58,154 nt of DNA, taken from a virus. The notes beneath the pieces were generated by a model. It made no database searches and was not told where the DNA came from. It saw only the letters and a program-made list of their open reading frames with translations. The position numbers and the translations under genes were made by a program. The DNA is taken from the IMG/VR virus record IMGVR_UViG_3300046692_000249, positions 1 to 58,154 of that record; one strand, given 5' to 3'. Below are positions 25,916-33,805 of the stretch, piece after piece. How positions within the stretch are numbered: the stretch's first letter is position 1; every line of letters starts with the position of its first letter.

Positions 25916-27235
25916 GTGACTGAGACGGCACAGTTTGAGTTCGATCAGTCTTTCCAGACGAAGGTCGCGGCGCTGGTTATGCGCGACACGAACTTCGCCA
26001 TGAATACGAAGGATCTGATCAAGCCCGAATATTTCACCGAGGACGCAGCCGGCGCCCTTGTTCGCATCGTGCATGAGCATGTGAAGACCTATCGCTCAGT
26101 GCCCGACATGAAGATCCTGCCGACGATCTTGAAGGATGAGATCGCAGCCAAGCGCATTCGCTCGGACATGGTGGATCCGATCAAGAAGATGGTGCGCGAC
26201 GTGCTCACCACCGATCTGTCGAACCCGCAGTTCGTTCAGGACAAGGTGACGGACTTCGCCAAGCACCAGGCCGTCGAAGGCGCCATCATGCAGATCCTGC
26301 CGCTGCTCGAAAAGGGCAAGGATTGGGGCAAGATCGGCCAGCTGATGAAGGATGCCGTCTCGATCGGCTCGACCACCGACGGTGGCGACTACGACTTCTT
26401 CAACGAGATTGGCAACCGCACTAAGCAGCGCCACGACCTGAAGGCCGGCAAGGTCATCAGGAACGGCATCACGACCGGTTACCCGGCGATCGACGCCTAT
26501 CTCTATCACCTCGGATGGGGCCGCAAGGAACTGAGCTGCATGATGGGTGCAGCCAAGGCCGGCAAGTCGATGTCGCTTGGCGACTTCGGCAAGAACGCGG
26601 CGATGGCAGGCTTCAACGTCCTTTACGACAGCCTCGAAGTGTCCAAGGAAATCATTGCCGAGCGTATCGACGCCGCGATGTCCGATACCTTGATGCGCGA
26701 GCTGCACAAGGATCCTGACGCCGTCGAAGCTGCGATCAGGGCGATTGCTGCCAAGTCCGGCCACTTCAAGCTCCGTGACCATGCATCCGGCACCCTGAAG
26801 CCGTCTGCGCTGCATCGCGTCATCGAGAACTATCGCTCCGAAGGCATCATCTTCGACCTGGTGATTGTCGATTACGCCGACATAATGGCCGCGGAATATC
26901 GTTCCGACAATCTGATCGAGAACCTGCGCACCATCTATATCGACCTGCGCGCGCTCGCCCACGAGCTGAACTGCGCCTTCCTGACGGCCACGCAGACCAA
27001 CCGCGACGGCGCAAAGGCTGCAACGGCCAAGGCCACCGATGTTGGCGACGACTGGAACAAGGCTCGAACCGTCGACATCATGATCGGCATCAACGCGACC
27101 GACGCTGAGAAGGCTGCCGGCGAGGCGCGTCTCACCTGGCTACTGTCTCGTAACACCGAAGACGGCTTCAGCCTGCGCATCAAGCAGGACCGGGCAAAGA
27201 TGCAGTTCCTCAAGAAGGTGATCGGGAAGGAGTAA
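25916..27235 (+). CDS. DnaB-like replicative helicase
   Basis: 439 aa, GTG start with GGAG 9 nt upstream. Residues 1-140 form a helical N-terminal domain; the RecA-like motor has Walker A GAAKAGKS, Walker B LVIVDYADIM, the motif TATQTNRDGA and a C-terminal Arg-rich RIKQDRAKM. This is the hexameric helicase that unwinds the phage fork; the primase gene follows at once, as in T4 41/61 or T7 gp4 functions. Confidence 0.82.
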   Translation: MTETAQFEFDQSFQTKVAALVMRDTNFAMNTKDLIKPEYFTEDAAGALVRIVHEHVKTYRSVPDMKILPTILKDEIAAKRIRSDMVDPIKKMVRDVLTTDLSNPQFVQDKVTDFAKHQAVEGAIMQILPLLEKGKDWGKIGQLMKDAVSIGSTTDGGDYDFFNEIGNRTKQRHDLKAGKVIRNGITTGYPAIDAYLYHLGWGRKELSCMMGAAKAGKSMSLGDFGKNAAMAGFNVLYDSLEVSKEIIAERIDAAMSDTLMRELHKDPDAVEAAIRAIAAKSGHFKLRDHASGTLKPSALHRVIENYRSEGIIFDLVIVDYADIMAAEYRSDNLIENLRTIYIDLRALAHELNCAFLTATQTNRDGAKAATAKATDVGDDWNKARTVDIMIGINATDAEKAAGEARLTWLLSRNTEDGFSLRIKQDRAKMQFLKKVIGKE

Positions 27236-27236
27236 G

Positions 27237-28364
27237 ATGTCCAAGCTGTCCTTTGCACAGATCCAGGACGAGCTGGACATGGAGTTCTTCCTCGAGCGCG
27301 AAAGCATCTCCTTTCGCGAGACGCGCGGCACGTCCGGCCTTCAGCTGAACATCAAGACTTGCCCGAACCCGGCCTGCCGTGACGAACGTTGGCGCACCTA
27401 TTTCGGGATCGATAACGGGAAGGGCAACTGCTTCGTCTGCGGCCAGTCCTTCAACAAGGTCCATTTCGTCAACAACTATTTCGATTTTGGCGACAACTGG
27501 CGCGCCACCTTCCAGATGTGCGAGGAGATCCTGCGCGACCAGGGCTATCGCCCGAAGCGAAAGGCAATGGTGCGCGTTGAGCATGGCGACGTGACGCTTC
27601 CGGTATCCGATCCGCTGCCTCTGCCGGATGGTTCGAACCTGGCCTACCTCGAGCAGCGCGGCTTCGGCCCCGACATCTGCAAGTATTTCGAGCTGCGTTG
27701 GTGCCAGTTCGGCTGGTGGAAGTTCAAGGATCCTGACGGCAATACGCAGACGCAGAACTTTAGCGATCGCGTCATCATTCCGGTCTTCGACCTCGACGGC
27801 ACGCTCAAGACCTTCCAGGGCCGCGATCTGACCGGCGAGTCGGCAAAGAAGTATCTGTTCCCGATGGAACTGCCCGGAACCGGCCGTTACCTTCTGAACG
27901 GTCACAATGCCGTGGCGACTGACCATGTCTGCATGGGCGAGGGCGGTTTCGACGTGGCTGCGATCAAGCTCGCCTTCGATGAGGATTCGGAGCTACGCCA
28001 TATCGTGCCGATCGGCTCCTTCGGCAAGCATCTGTCCTATGGTGCGCCTGATGGTGACGATCAACTCGGTCGCTTCCTGAAGCTGAAGGCGAGGGGCATC
28101 ACGACCGTCACGATCATGTGGGACGGCGAAGTCAACGCGCTGCTCGCCGCGCTCGACGCCGCGAAGGTTCTGTCCGGTATCGGATTGAAGGTCCGTATCG
28201 CTTTATTGCCTTTCGAGAAGGATCCGAACGAAGTCACCGGCGACGTGACGCGCAAGGCTTTCTACGAGGCACAGCTCTGGACGCCGGCGCTCGATATCAG
28301 GTGGCGTCTACGCAACCCCTATGCAGAGGACGCCAAGAAGAAGGCCGCAGCTGCAAAGGAATAA
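27237..28364 (+). CDS. DnaG-like primase
   Basis: 375 aa, one base after the helicase stop. An N-terminal zinc-ribbon (CPNPAC ... CFVC), then a TOPRIM core with the acidic motif MGEGGFD near residue 233 and WDGE near 300. It would make RNA primers with the helicase. It is shorter than bacterial DnaG and lacks an obvious C-terminal helicase-binding domain; the Lys/Ala-rich tail may replace it. Confidence 0.8.
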   Translation: MSKLSFAQIQDELDMEFFLERESISFRETRGTSGLQLNIKTCPNPACRDERWRTYFGIDNGKGNCFVCGQSFNKVHFVNNYFDFGDNWRATFQMCEEILRDQGYRPKRKAMVRVEHGDVTLPVSDPLPLPDGSNLAYLEQRGFGPDICKYFELRWCQFGWWKFKDPDGNTQTQNFSDRVIIPVFDLDGTLKTFQGRDLTGESAKKYLFPMELPGTGRYLLNGHNAVATDHVCMGEGGFDVAAIKLAFDEDSELRHIVPIGSFGKHLSYGAPDGDDQLGRFLKLKARGITTVTIMWDGEVNALLAALDAAKVLSGIGLKVRIALLPFEKDPNEVTGDVTRKAFYEAQLWTPALDIRWRLRNPYAEDAKKKAAAAKE

Positions 28365-28379
28365 GTAGCTCCTTACTTA
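28362..28379. promoter_or_regulatory. operator-like dyad, copy 9
   Basis: TAAGTAG-CTCC-TTACTTA; the left arm has one change. It starts with the primase stop codon, the only copy that touches a coding sequence. Confidence 0.65.
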
Positions 28380-28386
28380 CTTCCTA

Positions 28387-28414
28387 CCGCGTTCCGACGA
28401 CGCGCTCGCTATAA
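28387..28414 (+). promoter_or_regulatory. CGCTATAA promoter, copy 3
   Basis: CGCGTTCCG block, 10 nt, then CGCTATAA at 28407-28414. It would drive the WGR-ligase operon. Confidence 0.6.
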
Positions 28415-28475
28415 CTGAAAACACAGATGTCAAAGCAAGCGACAAGCGCAAAGGCGATTGTCGACGAGGAAAGCT

Positions 28476-29000
28476 ATGTCCGTTTATCCGATCAAGGTCC
28501 ACTCGATCTCGCTCGATCATCGAGGAGGGACCAAGTCCTACCATCTGATGATGATCGAGGCTGCGAACGGCAACTCGGTCGTCGTCTATCGCTGGGGCAA
28601 GACCGGCGTGTTCGGTGAAATCAAGATCGAGACCTTCGACAGCCCGATCAAGGCACGCAAGGGCTGGGAGAAGAAGGAACGCGAGAAGACCAGCAATGGC
28701 TATTCGCAGACCGGCCCGGCCGTCGAGAAGGTCGCTGCCGATGCAAGCGAGCTTATGGCTGCGATCGGTCGCAACATGTTTGCCAAGCTCGGCGCGTCGA
28801 ACGTCAAGCATCTGGACCCTTCCTTCGATACCAGCGGCATGCGCGAAGCCGACGACCCTCAGTATGACGAGGAGACCGGCAAGAAGCTCGACACCGCCCG
28901 GAAGATGGACCTCGCCGCACTGCTCGAGGAGCAAAAGCGCAAGGAAGAGGCCGAAATCGCCCGCGCCTATGAAGTCAACGATCTCTACGGGAGGTTCTAA
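28476..29000 (+). CDS. WGR-domain protein
   Basis: 174 aa from ATG 28476 (GAGGAAAG upstream). Residues 12-75 match the WGR fold: beta strands, the signature RWGKTGVFG near residue 40, then a helix starting ARKGW. WGR domains are found in PARP-family enzymes and some DNA-end-binding proteins and usually contact nucleic acid. A charged helical tail ends in DLYGRF, the second recurring C-terminal motif of this phage. It is co-transcribed with a DNA ligase two genes on, so a DNA-nick or end-binding role is likely. Confidence 0.7.
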   Translation: MSVYPIKVHSISLDHRGGTKSYHLMMIEAANGNSVVVYRWGKTGVFGEIKIETFDSPIKARKGWEKKEREKTSNGYSQTGPAVEKVAADASELMAAIGRNMFAKLGASNVKHLDPSFDTSGMREADDPQYDEETGKKLDTARKMDLAALLEEQKRKEEAEIARAYEVNDLYGRF

Positions 29001-29557
29001 TGTCGCGCCAATATCTGACGCTGGACAACGATAATCAGTTCCAGTTCGCGTGCCCGATTTTCAACGTCACCACCAAGATGAGCCTGTGCATGAAGCTGCG
29101 CGAGCTGGTCTGGATGGGTAAGCGCCCGGACGTTCGCAAGGGCTGCCAGGCGTGCATGTCGGCCGGCAAGTGCCCGGCTGCCGCGATCGTCTCCAAGATC
29201 TCCTATGGCCGCGACGTGCCGGACGAATACGGCTCGAAGGCGCCGATCGTCGGCAAGCTGCGCCGCGACATTCTGGAGCGCGTCCATCGCCCGATGGTGC
29301 TTGAGAAGACGCTCAATGATTTCAGCGTTCCGCCTGCTGAGCGCGACCTCATCGCCGGCGCCTCCGAGCGCATCGGCAAGATGATCGGCGCAGCACCGCT
29401 GCCGTCCACTGACGGTCCGCCGAGCCGCTCTGCCTTCGATACCGAGACGGCCGCTCCCAAGCAGCCGCGCAAGGCAAAGCCGAAGGCCGACAATTCTAAC
29501 AAGGTCAACGAGGCAGCCAGGACCGGCGACCTCGCGGCCGCAATCAATGCAGCATAA
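29000..29557 (+). CDS. hypothetical cysteine-rich protein with TGDLAAAI tail
   Basis: 185 aa, TAATG overlap with the WGR gene. Cysteines at 18, 30, 49, 52 and 58; the last three form C-x2-C-x5-C, a pattern shared with the protein at 38975-39523 and suited to zinc or an iron-sulfur cluster. Residues 130-165 are a Pro/Lys-rich linker. The C terminus carries TGDLAAAI (29522-29545). It lies between a WGR protein and a DNA ligase, suggesting a DNA transaction; function unknown. Confidence 0.65.
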   Translation: MSRQYLTLDNDNQFQFACPIFNVTTKMSLCMKLRELVWMGKRPDVRKGCQACMSAGKCPAAAIVSKISYGRDVPDEYGSKAPIVGKLRRDILERVHRPMVLEKTLNDFSVPPAERDLIAGASERIGKMIGAAPLPSTDGPPSRSAFDTETAAPKQPRKAKPKADNSNKVNEAARTGDLAAAINAA

Positions 29558-29569
29558 GGAGAGGTATTC

Positions 29570-31099
29570 ATGGACGCATATGGAGTCGCGCGTCTGATCG
29601 AGGACATTGCGTCCACGTCGTCGCGCACGGATAAAGAGCGCCTGACGAAGACGCTTGCCGAGTCCGATATCGGCAAGTTCATTCTGACTTGGGCCTACAA
29701 CCCGTTCATCACCTTCGGCATCACGCCGGCTATTTCCGATAACGCCGGCAAGCTCGCCTTCGAGTTTAAGCCGAGCCTGGTCGAGCCGCTTCTGCAGCAG
29801 CTTTCGAGCCGCGAGCTCACTGGCATGGCAGCCGAGCGCGAGATTGGCGAGGTGATGGCAGCGCTCAACGAAGATGGGCAGCGTCTGCTCTTCCTGATCC
29901 TGTCCAAGGATCTGAAGTGCGGCATTGCCGCGAACACGATCAACCAGGCTATGCCTGGACTGATCCCGGTCTTCTCCGTTCAGCGCGCCGTCGCCTACGA
30001 GGCGAAACGCATGACCAAGGTCATGAAGGCCGAGTTCAAGCTCGACGGAAATCGCAACACCTTCCTGTCGAAGGACGGCAATGGCGGCTTCTTCTCGCGC
30101 ACCGGTAATCGCGTTGTGCCGCTCGACTTCCTGGTGCCGCACGTCATGAAAGCCGCAGCCTACGCCGCCCAGAAGGGCAGCGATGCGCTGAAGAAGGTGC
30201 TGCTCGGCGATCGCGTGGGCAGCATTTCGAGCCTCAACTTCATGCTCGACGGCGAAGCCATGATGACGCTGTTTGAGGAGACCGGCGCATTCCGGCGCAA
30301 GGAGGAAGACGCTATCGGCGCCGAGCTCCACCTCTACGACATGATGAGCTACGAGGACTTCGACGCGCCTGGCGCCGTCGGCGAGCCGCTCGAGGTTCGT
30401 CGTGTGTGGGTCGCGGAGTTCGTCAAGCTCGCCAAGGAAGCTCTCACCGGCACTGTAGGCGCCGAAGCCGTTCAGCTCGTGCCGCAGTTCTTCGTCAATA
30501 ACGATGCCGAGGTTCAGGCGCTGTTTGAGCGCGCTCGCTCGATGACGCTCGCCAAGTATCTCGCCCGCGGCAATGCCGAGCGTGAGAAGGAGCTGCTCGC
30601 CAAGACGATCGACAAGGCGACCGGCCAGCCGAAGGTTCTCGAAGGTATCGTCGTCAAGGATCCTGCTGCCCTCTACGAGAAGAAGAAGTCCGCGGCCTGG
30701 CAGAAGCTCAAGGCGGAAGAGACGCTCGATCTACCGATGATTGGCGTCTTCAACGGCCAGGAGCATTCCAAGTATGAAAACATCCTGGGCGGCGTCATCG
30801 TCGACCATAAGGGTGTCGAGGTCCGTGTCGGAGGAGGGATCTCCGATGAAGATCGCGCCTATCTCTGGACGCTCTGGGAGAAGGACGCAGCAATCATTGG
30901 CGTCGCTCCGAAGGTCGGTTTCAAGGGCGCAACCTTTGACTACGCCACGCTCAAGCGGCTTGGCGCGACCAATCTTCTCACCCGGCTTCTCGAAACCGAG
31001 TTCATGGAAGTGACGCCGGATGGATCACTCCGTCACCCGCGCGCCATTCGCTTCCGTGACGACAAGGATGGCGAAGTTGAATCCAGGGAAGCCGCGTGA
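29570..31099 (+). CDS. ATP-dependent DNA ligase
   Basis: 509 aa. The adenylation motif KLDGNR is present, with Lys157 as the probable AMP-accepting residue, and the later motif EGIVVKDP and KLKAEETLDL complete the nucleotidyl-transferase core. It would seal Okazaki nicks and recombination intermediates. An N-terminal helical domain (about 150 aa) resembles T4/T7-type phage ligases. Next to the WGR gene. Confidence 0.82.
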   Translation: MDAYGVARLIEDIASTSSRTDKERLTKTLAESDIGKFILTWAYNPFITFGITPAISDNAGKLAFEFKPSLVEPLLQQLSSRELTGMAAEREIGEVMAALNEDGQRLLFLILSKDLKCGIAANTINQAMPGLIPVFSVQRAVAYEAKRMTKVMKAEFKLDGNRNTFLSKDGNGGFFSRTGNRVVPLDFLVPHVMKAAAYAAQKGSDALKKVLLGDRVGSISSLNFMLDGEAMMTLFEETGAFRRKEEDAIGAELHLYDMMSYEDFDAPGAVGEPLEVRRVWVAEFVKLAKEALTGTVGAEAVQLVPQFFVNNDAEVQALFERARSMTLAKYLARGNAEREKELLAKTIDKATGQPKVLEGIVVKDPAALYEKKKSAAWQKLKAEETLDLPMIGVFNGQEHSKYENILGGVIVDHKGVEVRVGGGISDEDRAYLWTLWEKDAAIIGVAPKVGFKGATFDYATLKRLGATNLLTRLLETEFMEVTPDGSLRHPRAIRFRDDKDGEVESREAA

Positions 31100-31263
31100 T
31101 GCGGCTCGTCCTCTGCCTGCTGGCGCTCACCGCGTATGTCGCGGTGGGCAACTACTTCTTTCAATCAACCCTGGCGCAGATCCTTCTAGGCGGGCTCGGC
31201 TTGACGGCCGCTGTCGTGATCTTCGTGCTGATGAGGAACGACGATGAAGCTGTGGATCCCTGA
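31099..31263 (+). CDS. small two-span membrane protein
   Basis: 54 aa from ATG 31099, overlapping the ligase stop (TGATG). Two hydrophobic segments (residues 3-20 and 24-45) separated by a short polar turn, ending in RNDDEAVDP. No family recognised; its reading frame is tightly coupled to neighbours on both sides (the next ATG is at 31244), which argues it is real. Confidence 0.6.
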   Translation: MRLVLCLLALTAYVAVGNYFFQSTLAQILLGGLGLTAAVVIFVLMRNDDEAVDP

Positions 31264-31774
31264 TATCGGCGACAAGATCATTCTGACGGCCGACTGGACC
31301 TTTACCGTCATCAATGAAGGTCGCAACGCTGCGATCTGGCAGGCGCTCGGTCTCGAGAAGCACCCTGACGCGATCGCCTGGAACGCCGAGAGGATAAAGC
31401 GCCTCGCGGCTGCGGAGGACCACGAGAAACGTCACCGCACGGTGAAACAGAATCTTGGGCGCTGGGGTCATCAGTGGCTATGGGATAGCCCCGAAAACGA
31501 AAAGCGGGGCGAGGAGCTCTGGGAAGCATATCGGGACGCCGAACATGCCAAGGTCGATGTGACCCTTCCGGCGGATACCCGTTTGACCATCGATCGCGTG
31601 TATATCCGCAAGGGCGCATCAGAGTTCTCGAGCCTGACTTTCTTCATCGGCGACAGCCCCATGAAGGAACTGCAGCCTGCGCGCAAGGGCGGCCGCTGGC
31701 CCGGTGGTCAGCGTCGGTTCTTCGCGCGCCTTGCGGACGTGAACAAGATCGAATGCGATCTCCTCGATGCGTGA
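31244..31774 (+). CDS. hypothetical protein
   Basis: 176 aa. N-terminal beta region (WIPDIGDKIILTADWTF), a charged central helix, and a C-terminal beta segment around LTIDRVYIRKG that occurs in a number of uncharacterised phage proteins. Overlaps both neighbours slightly. Function not recognised. Confidence 0.65.
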   Translation: MKLWIPDIGDKIILTADWTFTVINEGRNAAIWQALGLEKHPDAIAWNAERIKRLAAAEDHEKRHRTVKQNLGRWGHQWLWDSPENEKRGEELWEAYRDAEHAKVDVTLPADTRLTIDRVYIRKGASEFSSLTFFIGDSPMKELQPARKGGRWPGGQRRFFARLADVNKIECDLLDA

Positions 31775-31976
31775 GAAGGCCGAACTAACAGATGAAGCAC
31801 GACGACTGATCGAAACTATCCTCATCGATTCCAGATCCGAGGACTTCTCGACCCGGCAGGAGGCGCGGTTTGCGATCATAAAGGTGCAGATCTTATATGG
31901 CCGTGAAGCGTTGGAGGTGGTCGAGGAAGAGCTGGCAACTCGATTTGGCGAAATGCAAGCCGGCGTCTGGGGCTAA
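31767..31976 (+). CDS. small hypothetical protein
   Basis: 69 aa, overlapping the previous gene by 8 nt. A single amphipathic helical protein, acidic and without cysteine. Its TAA overlaps the stop of the convergent repC gene (CTAA at 31973-31976). No family recognised. Confidence 0.55.
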   Translation: MREKAELTDEARRLIETILIDSRSEDFSTRQEARFAIIKVQILYGREALEVVEEELATRFGEMQAGVWG

Positions 31977-33079
31977 CGTTTGAGTAATCGTCGGACCTCC
32001 TGCGTGAGGTCAACCTGTCCGGACTTGATAAGCCGGACCAGCGCGCGGAAATAACCGCCCGCATTCTTGATCGGTTCGGCCCCTGGCGTGGGCCGCGCCT
32101 GCAGCTGGATCACGTAGACCAAGGTCGCAGCCGCCCCGAGCAGCCCGATTTCGCGGCCAGCTTCCTCCCAGGCCGACGGCGACACGCCAAACGCGCCCCG
32201 CATCCTGCCGACGCCTAATATAAACTCCCGATCATTTCGCACCTGCCCAATAAACTCCATTGCGTCCGGGCACGCCCTAACCAGGTCATCTACGGTCGCA
32301 ATCGGCCGCTCCGGCTCCCTCACATCTTCAGAGCCATTGTTACAAGACTGGTCAGGGGCATATTTGTTGTTGTCTTTGTGACGGCAAGAATTGCCGGCAG
32401 AGGCGGCGTAATATCTGCCTTCTGCCTCCATACGGAGCTGATGCCAGGCATCACGGGCGCTGTCGGCCGATCCCGTCGCCGATCGCCGCGGCGTGACTCG
32501 TGAAAGCTCCAGAGCGCGCGCCGTCAGATCGGTGATGTCAGAGTCCGGATAGACCTCGGCAAGCGTCCTGAGAGCTTCCTGGGCTGATCTGCGATGAATG
32601 GTCAGCTCGTCAAAGGCCAGCGCCCGCTCGCGCTCGCGCTCCTGGATCGCAGCCAGGCGCTCATTCAGCTCCGGCAGCTTCTCGAGGAGAGGGGAGAGGT
32701 CGAAGCCATAGGCTCGGATGATCTGGCCTTGCGCCGATCGCTGGGCGAACCGCTTGCCGTTGGCGCTGTCCTTGGCGACGATTAGACCTTCCTCAATGAG
32801 CCTCGCGAGCGAGTAGCGCACCGAACGCTCCGGAATGCCGGTTCTTTCCACAAGAAACTCGTTAGAAGGCCATACGAGGATCCTGTTTTCGATGAGTTCG
32901 CCGCGATAGCAGCCGACGAGTTGGTCCAATACGAAACGGGCGCTGCTTGGCAGCTGCAGCACCTTTGCCGCGATTCGAGCGGCGTCGAAGAGTTCTTGCT
33001 TGTCCGCGGAGTCCTGCTCTCGCGCCGATGGCAGTGTCGGCTTGAGAGCACGCCAACCGGACGGTTGTGCGCTGGTCAT
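31973..33079 (-). CDS. repC: RepC-like plasmid replication initiator
   Basis: 368 aa on the minus strand; ATG complement at 33077-33079, with GAGGGA upstream. It closely follows the RepC plan: an N-terminal winged-helix region (about residues 25-195) with LVWPSNEFLVERTGI and KDSANGKRFAQR, then a variable A+T-rich linker, then the C-terminal domain (about 260-368) with GVSPSAWEEA and NAGGYFRALVR, all matching motifs of repABC-family initiators. In plasmids, RepC binds an origin inside its own gene. No repA or repB neighbours are present. Homology is strong; its use by this phage is inferred. Confidence 0.88.
   Translation of the reverse strand: MTSAQPSGWRALKPTLPSAREQDSADKQELFDAARIAAKVLQLPSSARFVLDQLVGCYRGELIENRILVWPSNEFLVERTGIPERSVRYSLARLIEEGLIVAKDSANGKRFAQRSAQGQIIRAYGFDLSPLLEKLPELNERLAAIQERERERALAFDELTIHRRSAQEALRTLAEVYPDSDITDLTARALELSRVTPRRSATGSADSARDAWHQLRMEAEGRYYAASAGNSCRHKDNNKYAPDQSCNNGSEDVREPERPIATVDDLVRACPDAMEFIGQVRNDREFILGVGRMRGAFGVSPSAWEEAGREIGLLGAAATLVYVIQLQARPTPGAEPIKNAGGYFRALVRLIKSGQVDLTQEVRRLLKR
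32330..32400. other. A+T-rich segment inside repC (candidate oriV)
   Basis: Within repC, the stretch encoding the inter-domain linker is clearly richer in A+T than the flanking coding DNA. RepC origins in repABC plasmids lie in such an A+T-rich patch in the middle of repC. Only position and composition support this here. Confidence 0.4.
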
Positions 33080-33128
33080 GATCCCTCATTTCCGGGTCAA
33101 AGCTTCGCCGCCCGACTCGAAAAGTCGG

Positions 33129-33157
33129 TTGACAAATCAGCGGTGATTCGGGATAAC
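33129..33157 (+). promoter_or_regulatory. sigma70-like promoter for the antisense RNA
   Basis: TTGACA (33129-33134), 17-nt spacer, GATAAC (33152-33157). It points away from repC and into the 33.2 kb terminator, with no gene in between. Confidence 0.7.
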
Positions 33158-33163
33158 CAAGAT

Positions 33164-33264
33164 GCTAATGGCTTGGTTTACGGTGACCCGACGGTCTAAT
33201 TGATCCCGAACTCCTTGCTTCTATTAAAGGCTCTGGGCTGGCAGGCTCGGAGCCTTTTGCTTTT
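33164..33264 (+). ncRNA. putative countertranscribed RNA opposite the repC leader
   Basis: About 100 nt between a sigma70-like promoter and an intrinsic terminator, with no credible reading frame, transcribed divergently from and antisense to the repC 5' leader. In repABC plasmids, a small antisense RNA (ctRNA, IncA, RepE) in exactly this position limits RepC synthesis. Same layout here; I cannot compare sequence with known ctRNAs. Confidence 0.6.
33226..33262 (+). terminator. terminator of the antisense RNA
   Basis: AAAGGCTC (33226-33233) pairs with GAGCCTTT (33250-33257), followed by TGCTTTTT. It would also lie just downstream of the minus-strand RHH gene but has a better U tract on the plus strand. 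Confidence 0.7.
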
Positions 33265-33267
33265 TCC

Positions 33268-33462
33268 CTAGTTTCTATCCTCAATTAAGCGGTGAACGGC
33301 ATCCGTAACGGCTTCAGACCGATTACGGTAAGCGCCGGACTTGATCAGCCGGTCGAGTTGCTCGGTCAGACGACCTTCCATCCACAAAAGCACTTGCTTT
33401 TCGCCGTTGGATTCTTTCTTGACGCGATACTTCTTCGCTGGCGTGATGTCCTGGATGCCCAT
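33268..33462 (-). CDS. ribbon-helix-helix transcription regulator
   Basis: 64 aa, minus strand. Residues about 22-62 fit the CopG/Arc-type RHH fold: a beta strand (KQVLLWM), then two helices (LTEQLDRLI and NRSEAVTDAVHRLIE). The N-terminal 20 residues are basic and could touch DNA. RHH dimers bind short repeated sites. It lies upstream of repC on the same strand and downstream of a regulatory gap, so it may control repC or the phage-wide dyads. Confidence 0.7.
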   Translation of the reverse strand: MGIQDITPAKKYRVKKESNGEKQVLLWMEGRLTEQLDRLIKSGAYRNRSEAVTDAVHRLIEDRN

Positions 33463-33670
33463 GCTTTGCCCTTCGACTCATGCAAATCACTTCGCTAGTG
33501 ATCGCCCGATTCTCACGATTTGTGAACCCCCATTATCTTACTCATCCAATGGTAGATGTTAACGGACCATTAACCATTCAAAATTGCATAAGATGCCTTA
33601 TGGAACTTATGAGCTGGCCTGACGACCGAGACGGCGAGATAGTGAATCACAGCTGAGGAGTCCAGAAAAA

Positions 33671-33688
33671 TAAGTAACTGTTGACTTA
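33671..33688. promoter_or_regulatory. operator-like dyad, copy 10
   Basis: TAAGTAA-CTGT-TGACTTA; one mismatch in the right arm. It is flanked by A and T runs, so the sequence could also fold as a weak terminator. Confidence 0.6.
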
Positions 33689-33714
33689 TTTTTTTTCATG
33701 TGGTCTGAGGTGAG

Positions 33715-33745
33715 GCGCAGTAACCCCATGCGCTTCTCGCTATAA
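33715..33745 (+). promoter_or_regulatory. CGCTATAA promoter, copy 4
   Basis: GCGCAGTAACCCC block, 10 nt, then CGCTATAA at 33738-33745, 60 nt before the XRE gene. Confidence 0.6.
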
Positions 33746-33805
33746 GTGAAAGCGTCAGAGCGAGAATGCAACGTAACAGAGCCGCACCATCCAGGGGATA
33801 ATAAA

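Larger units (their letters stand above)
33463..33805. other. divergent regulatory gap between the RHH and XRE genes
   Basis: No gene. It is A+T-rich and holds a palindrome CATAAG-ATGC-CTTATG (33587-33602, again with a 4-nt spacer), GTTAAC/ATTAAC repeats near 33560, operator copy 10 (33671-33688) and a CGCTATAA promoter (33738-33745) reading toward the XRE gene. It looks like the switch region of the hub. Confidence 0.6.
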
